A DNA stretch of 5,878 bases from an uncultured Spirochaetaceae bacterium (lineage in GTDB: Bacteria > Spirochaetota > Spirochaetia > Treponematales > Treponemataceae), in the NCBI GenBank assembly GCA_902766345.1, contig CACXDK010000009.1:1-5878 (forward strand). The letters run 5' to 3'. The notes under the pieces were generated by a model that saw only the letters and a list, made by a program, of their open reading frames with translations, ran no database searches and was not told where the DNA came from. The position numbers and the translations under genes were made by a program. Shown piece by piece: positions 4,889 to 5,878 of this stretch (position 1 is its first letter; each line of letters begins with the position of its first letter).

Positions 4889-5314
4889 TTAGAATTCAAT
4901 AGCAAGTGTTTCAATGTTTGTATCTACCTGAGTTCCGTTTGGAGCAACTCCCCAAACAGCATCACTCTTGCTTAGTGGAACATTGAGGATTACCTTGTAG
5001 AATTCTCCGTCTTTGTAGAATACAGACATGTAAGAACCGAGATTCTTTACTTTTTCATGGAATACAAGCTTTCTGTCAACGTTGCCTGTTGCCCATTTTT
5101 TAGGAATTACAACCTGTCCAACTTCTGTTGACTGCTTTTCATAAAGTACGATATAAGAGTCAAGCTGATCGTATACTCTGTATACCTGTACGTTACGATA
5201 TGAAAGGTTAGATACGTTATCTCCCTTATCCCAGATAGGCTTTGCAGCTTCCTGTGCAAGTACTGGCAAAACAACACTTGCTGCCAGAATCAAAGCTAAT
5301 AAAAGTTTTTTCAT
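4889..5314 (-). CDS. Small exported protein of unknown function
   Basis: This 141-aa protein has a typical Sec signal peptide: MKK, a hydrophobic stretch at residues 4-19, and a signal peptidase I site after VLA at residue 20 (VLA|QEA). There is no lipobox and no cysteine at all, so it should be a soluble periplasmic or secreted protein of about 121 residues. The mature part alternates short hydrophobic and polar stretches (VQVYRVYDQ, SYIVLYEKQ, GQVVIPKKW, GEFYKVILNVP), suggesting a beta-rich fold. I do not recognise the family. A Shine-Dalgarno AAGGA (5326-5322) lies 7 nt before the ATG. It follows the ornithine carbamoyltransferase stop by 25 nt on the same strand and is followed by the strong terminator, so it is the last gene of that transcript. 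The pairing may be co-transcription only; no functional link is visible. Confidence 0.88.
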   Translation of the reverse strand: MKKLLLALILAASVVLPVLAQEAAKPIWDKGDNVSNLSYRNVQVYRVYDQLDSYIVLYEKQSTEVGQVVIPKKWATGNVDRKLVFHEKVKNLGSYMSVFYKDGEFYKVILNVPLSKSDAVWGVAPNGTQVDTNIETLAIEF

Positions 5315-5339
5315 AAGTCGATCCTTCCTTGGATTTCCG

Positions 5340-5878
5340 TTATTTTATAAGAGCCAGCATTATGGCTTTTATTGTATGCTTCCTGTTTTCAGCTTCATCC
5401 CATACTTTGCTAGCACTGCTTTCAAACACGTCTTCTGTTACTTCCTGTCCCTTTACAGCAGGAAGACAGTGTAGGAATATGGTAGAATCTTTACCAGTTG
5501 CTGCCATCAGGTCCTTGTTTACCTGAAACGGCTTGAGTAATTTCATTCGCTCATCCTTGAGCGCTTCTTCACCCATGGAAACCCATACATCAGTATAAAG
5601 GCAATCTGCGTTTTTGACAACTGAAATTTGGTCAGAAATTGTTATTTTTGCTCCCGATGCCTTTGCAAAAGGTGTGCAGATTCTGATTATTTCATCATCT
5701 GGTGACAGTTCTTTTGGGCAGAACATTGAGAAATTTATGCCGAATTTTGCACAGATAAGCATGAGCGAGCGTGCCATGTTATTGCGTCCGTCACCGCAGA
5801 AACATAGTGTAAGGCCTTTCAATGTGCCGAAATGCTCTTTAAGTGTCATTATGTCTGCAAGAACCTGTGTCGGATGAA
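5340..5878 (-). CDS. Ornithine carbamoyltransferase, C-terminal part (5' end outside window)
   Basis: This enzyme makes citrulline from ornithine and carbamoyl phosphate, or runs in reverse in the arginine deiminase pathway. The frame is open to the window edge. Its first complete codons read HPTQVLADIM, the conserved carbamoyl-phosphate/ornithine motif, so the ATG at 5849 (the M of this motif) is internal and not the true start. Further landmarks are GDGRNNM, TDVWVSMG (ornithine-binding SMG loop) and HCLPA with the catalytic cysteine, ending in DEAENRKHTIKAIMLALIK. These distinguish it from aspartate carbamoyltransferase. From the family length (about 310-330 aa), roughly 130-140 N-terminal residues, including the S-x-R-T-R motif, lie outside. 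GDGRNN and ENRxHTIKA recall ArcB-type enzymes, but the long insert those carry after HCLPA is absent, so argF versus arcB cannot be decided here. The small exported protein follows after 25 nt. Confidence 0.96.
   Translation of the reverse strand, partial: HPTQVLADIMTLKEHFGTLKGLTLCFCGDGRNNMARSLMLICAKFGINFSMFCPKELSPDDEIIRICTPFAKASGAKITISDQISVVKNADCLYTDVWVSMGEEALKDERMKLLKPFQVNKDLMAATGKDSTIFLHCLPAVKGQEVTEDVFESSASKVWDEAENRKHTIKAIMLALIK

Noticed and set aside
5847..5849. ATG at 5849 as the start of the carbamoyltransferase
   Set aside because: The frame continues upstream to the window edge with the conserved HPTQVLAD motif, so this methionine is internal.
5614..5877. Plus-strand ORF opposite ornithine carbamoyltransferase
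   Set aside because: It is fully antisense to a strongly conserved enzyme and shows no family motif.

Overview
The window looks like chromosomal DNA of a spirochaete, most likely the genus Treponema. It carries two periplasmic flagellin (FlaB-type) genes in tandem, a treponeme-style RdgB, an NrnA-like DHH phosphoesterase and an ornithine carbamoyltransferase, all in moderately AT-rich DNA. This assignment rests on recognising protein families; no database search was run. Every gene I can support lies on the minus strand, so the biological reading order runs from high to low coordinates.

Reading 5' to 3' along the minus strand: (1) the C-terminal half of ornithine carbamoyltransferase (5878-5340, entering from outside the window), followed 25 nt later by a small exported protein of unknown function (5314-4889) and a strong intrinsic terminator (4864-4823). 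(2) An NrnA-like DHH/DHHA1 phosphoesterase (4792-3809), whose ribosome binding site begins only about 18 nt beyond that terminator. A perfect 15-bp inverted repeat follows its stop codon. (3) A near-perfect sigma-54 (-24/-12) promoter (3720-3705) drives an unrecognised 343-aa protein with sigma-factor-like features (3675-2644). Its 3' end overlaps rdgB (2705-2016) by 62 nt in another frame. (4) A complete flaB (1818-958) with a long structured leader, a 320-nt intergenic region rich in inverted repeats, and a second flaB paralogue (637-1) that leaves the window before its C-terminal D0 domain.

The genes fall into metabolism (ornithine/arginine), nucleotide and nano-RNA housekeeping (RdgB, NrnA), and motility (two FlaB core flagellins of the periplasmic filament). 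The points most worth following up are regulatory. One is the sigma-54 promoter in front of a diverged sigma-like protein co-transcribed with rdgB. The other is the pair of flagellin leaders, which share sequence blocks at the same distance from the start codon and carry ANGGA motifs at the Shine-Dalgarno, a layout like known CsrA-controlled flagellin mRNAs. I see no mobile element, CRISPR array, tRNA or rRNA.
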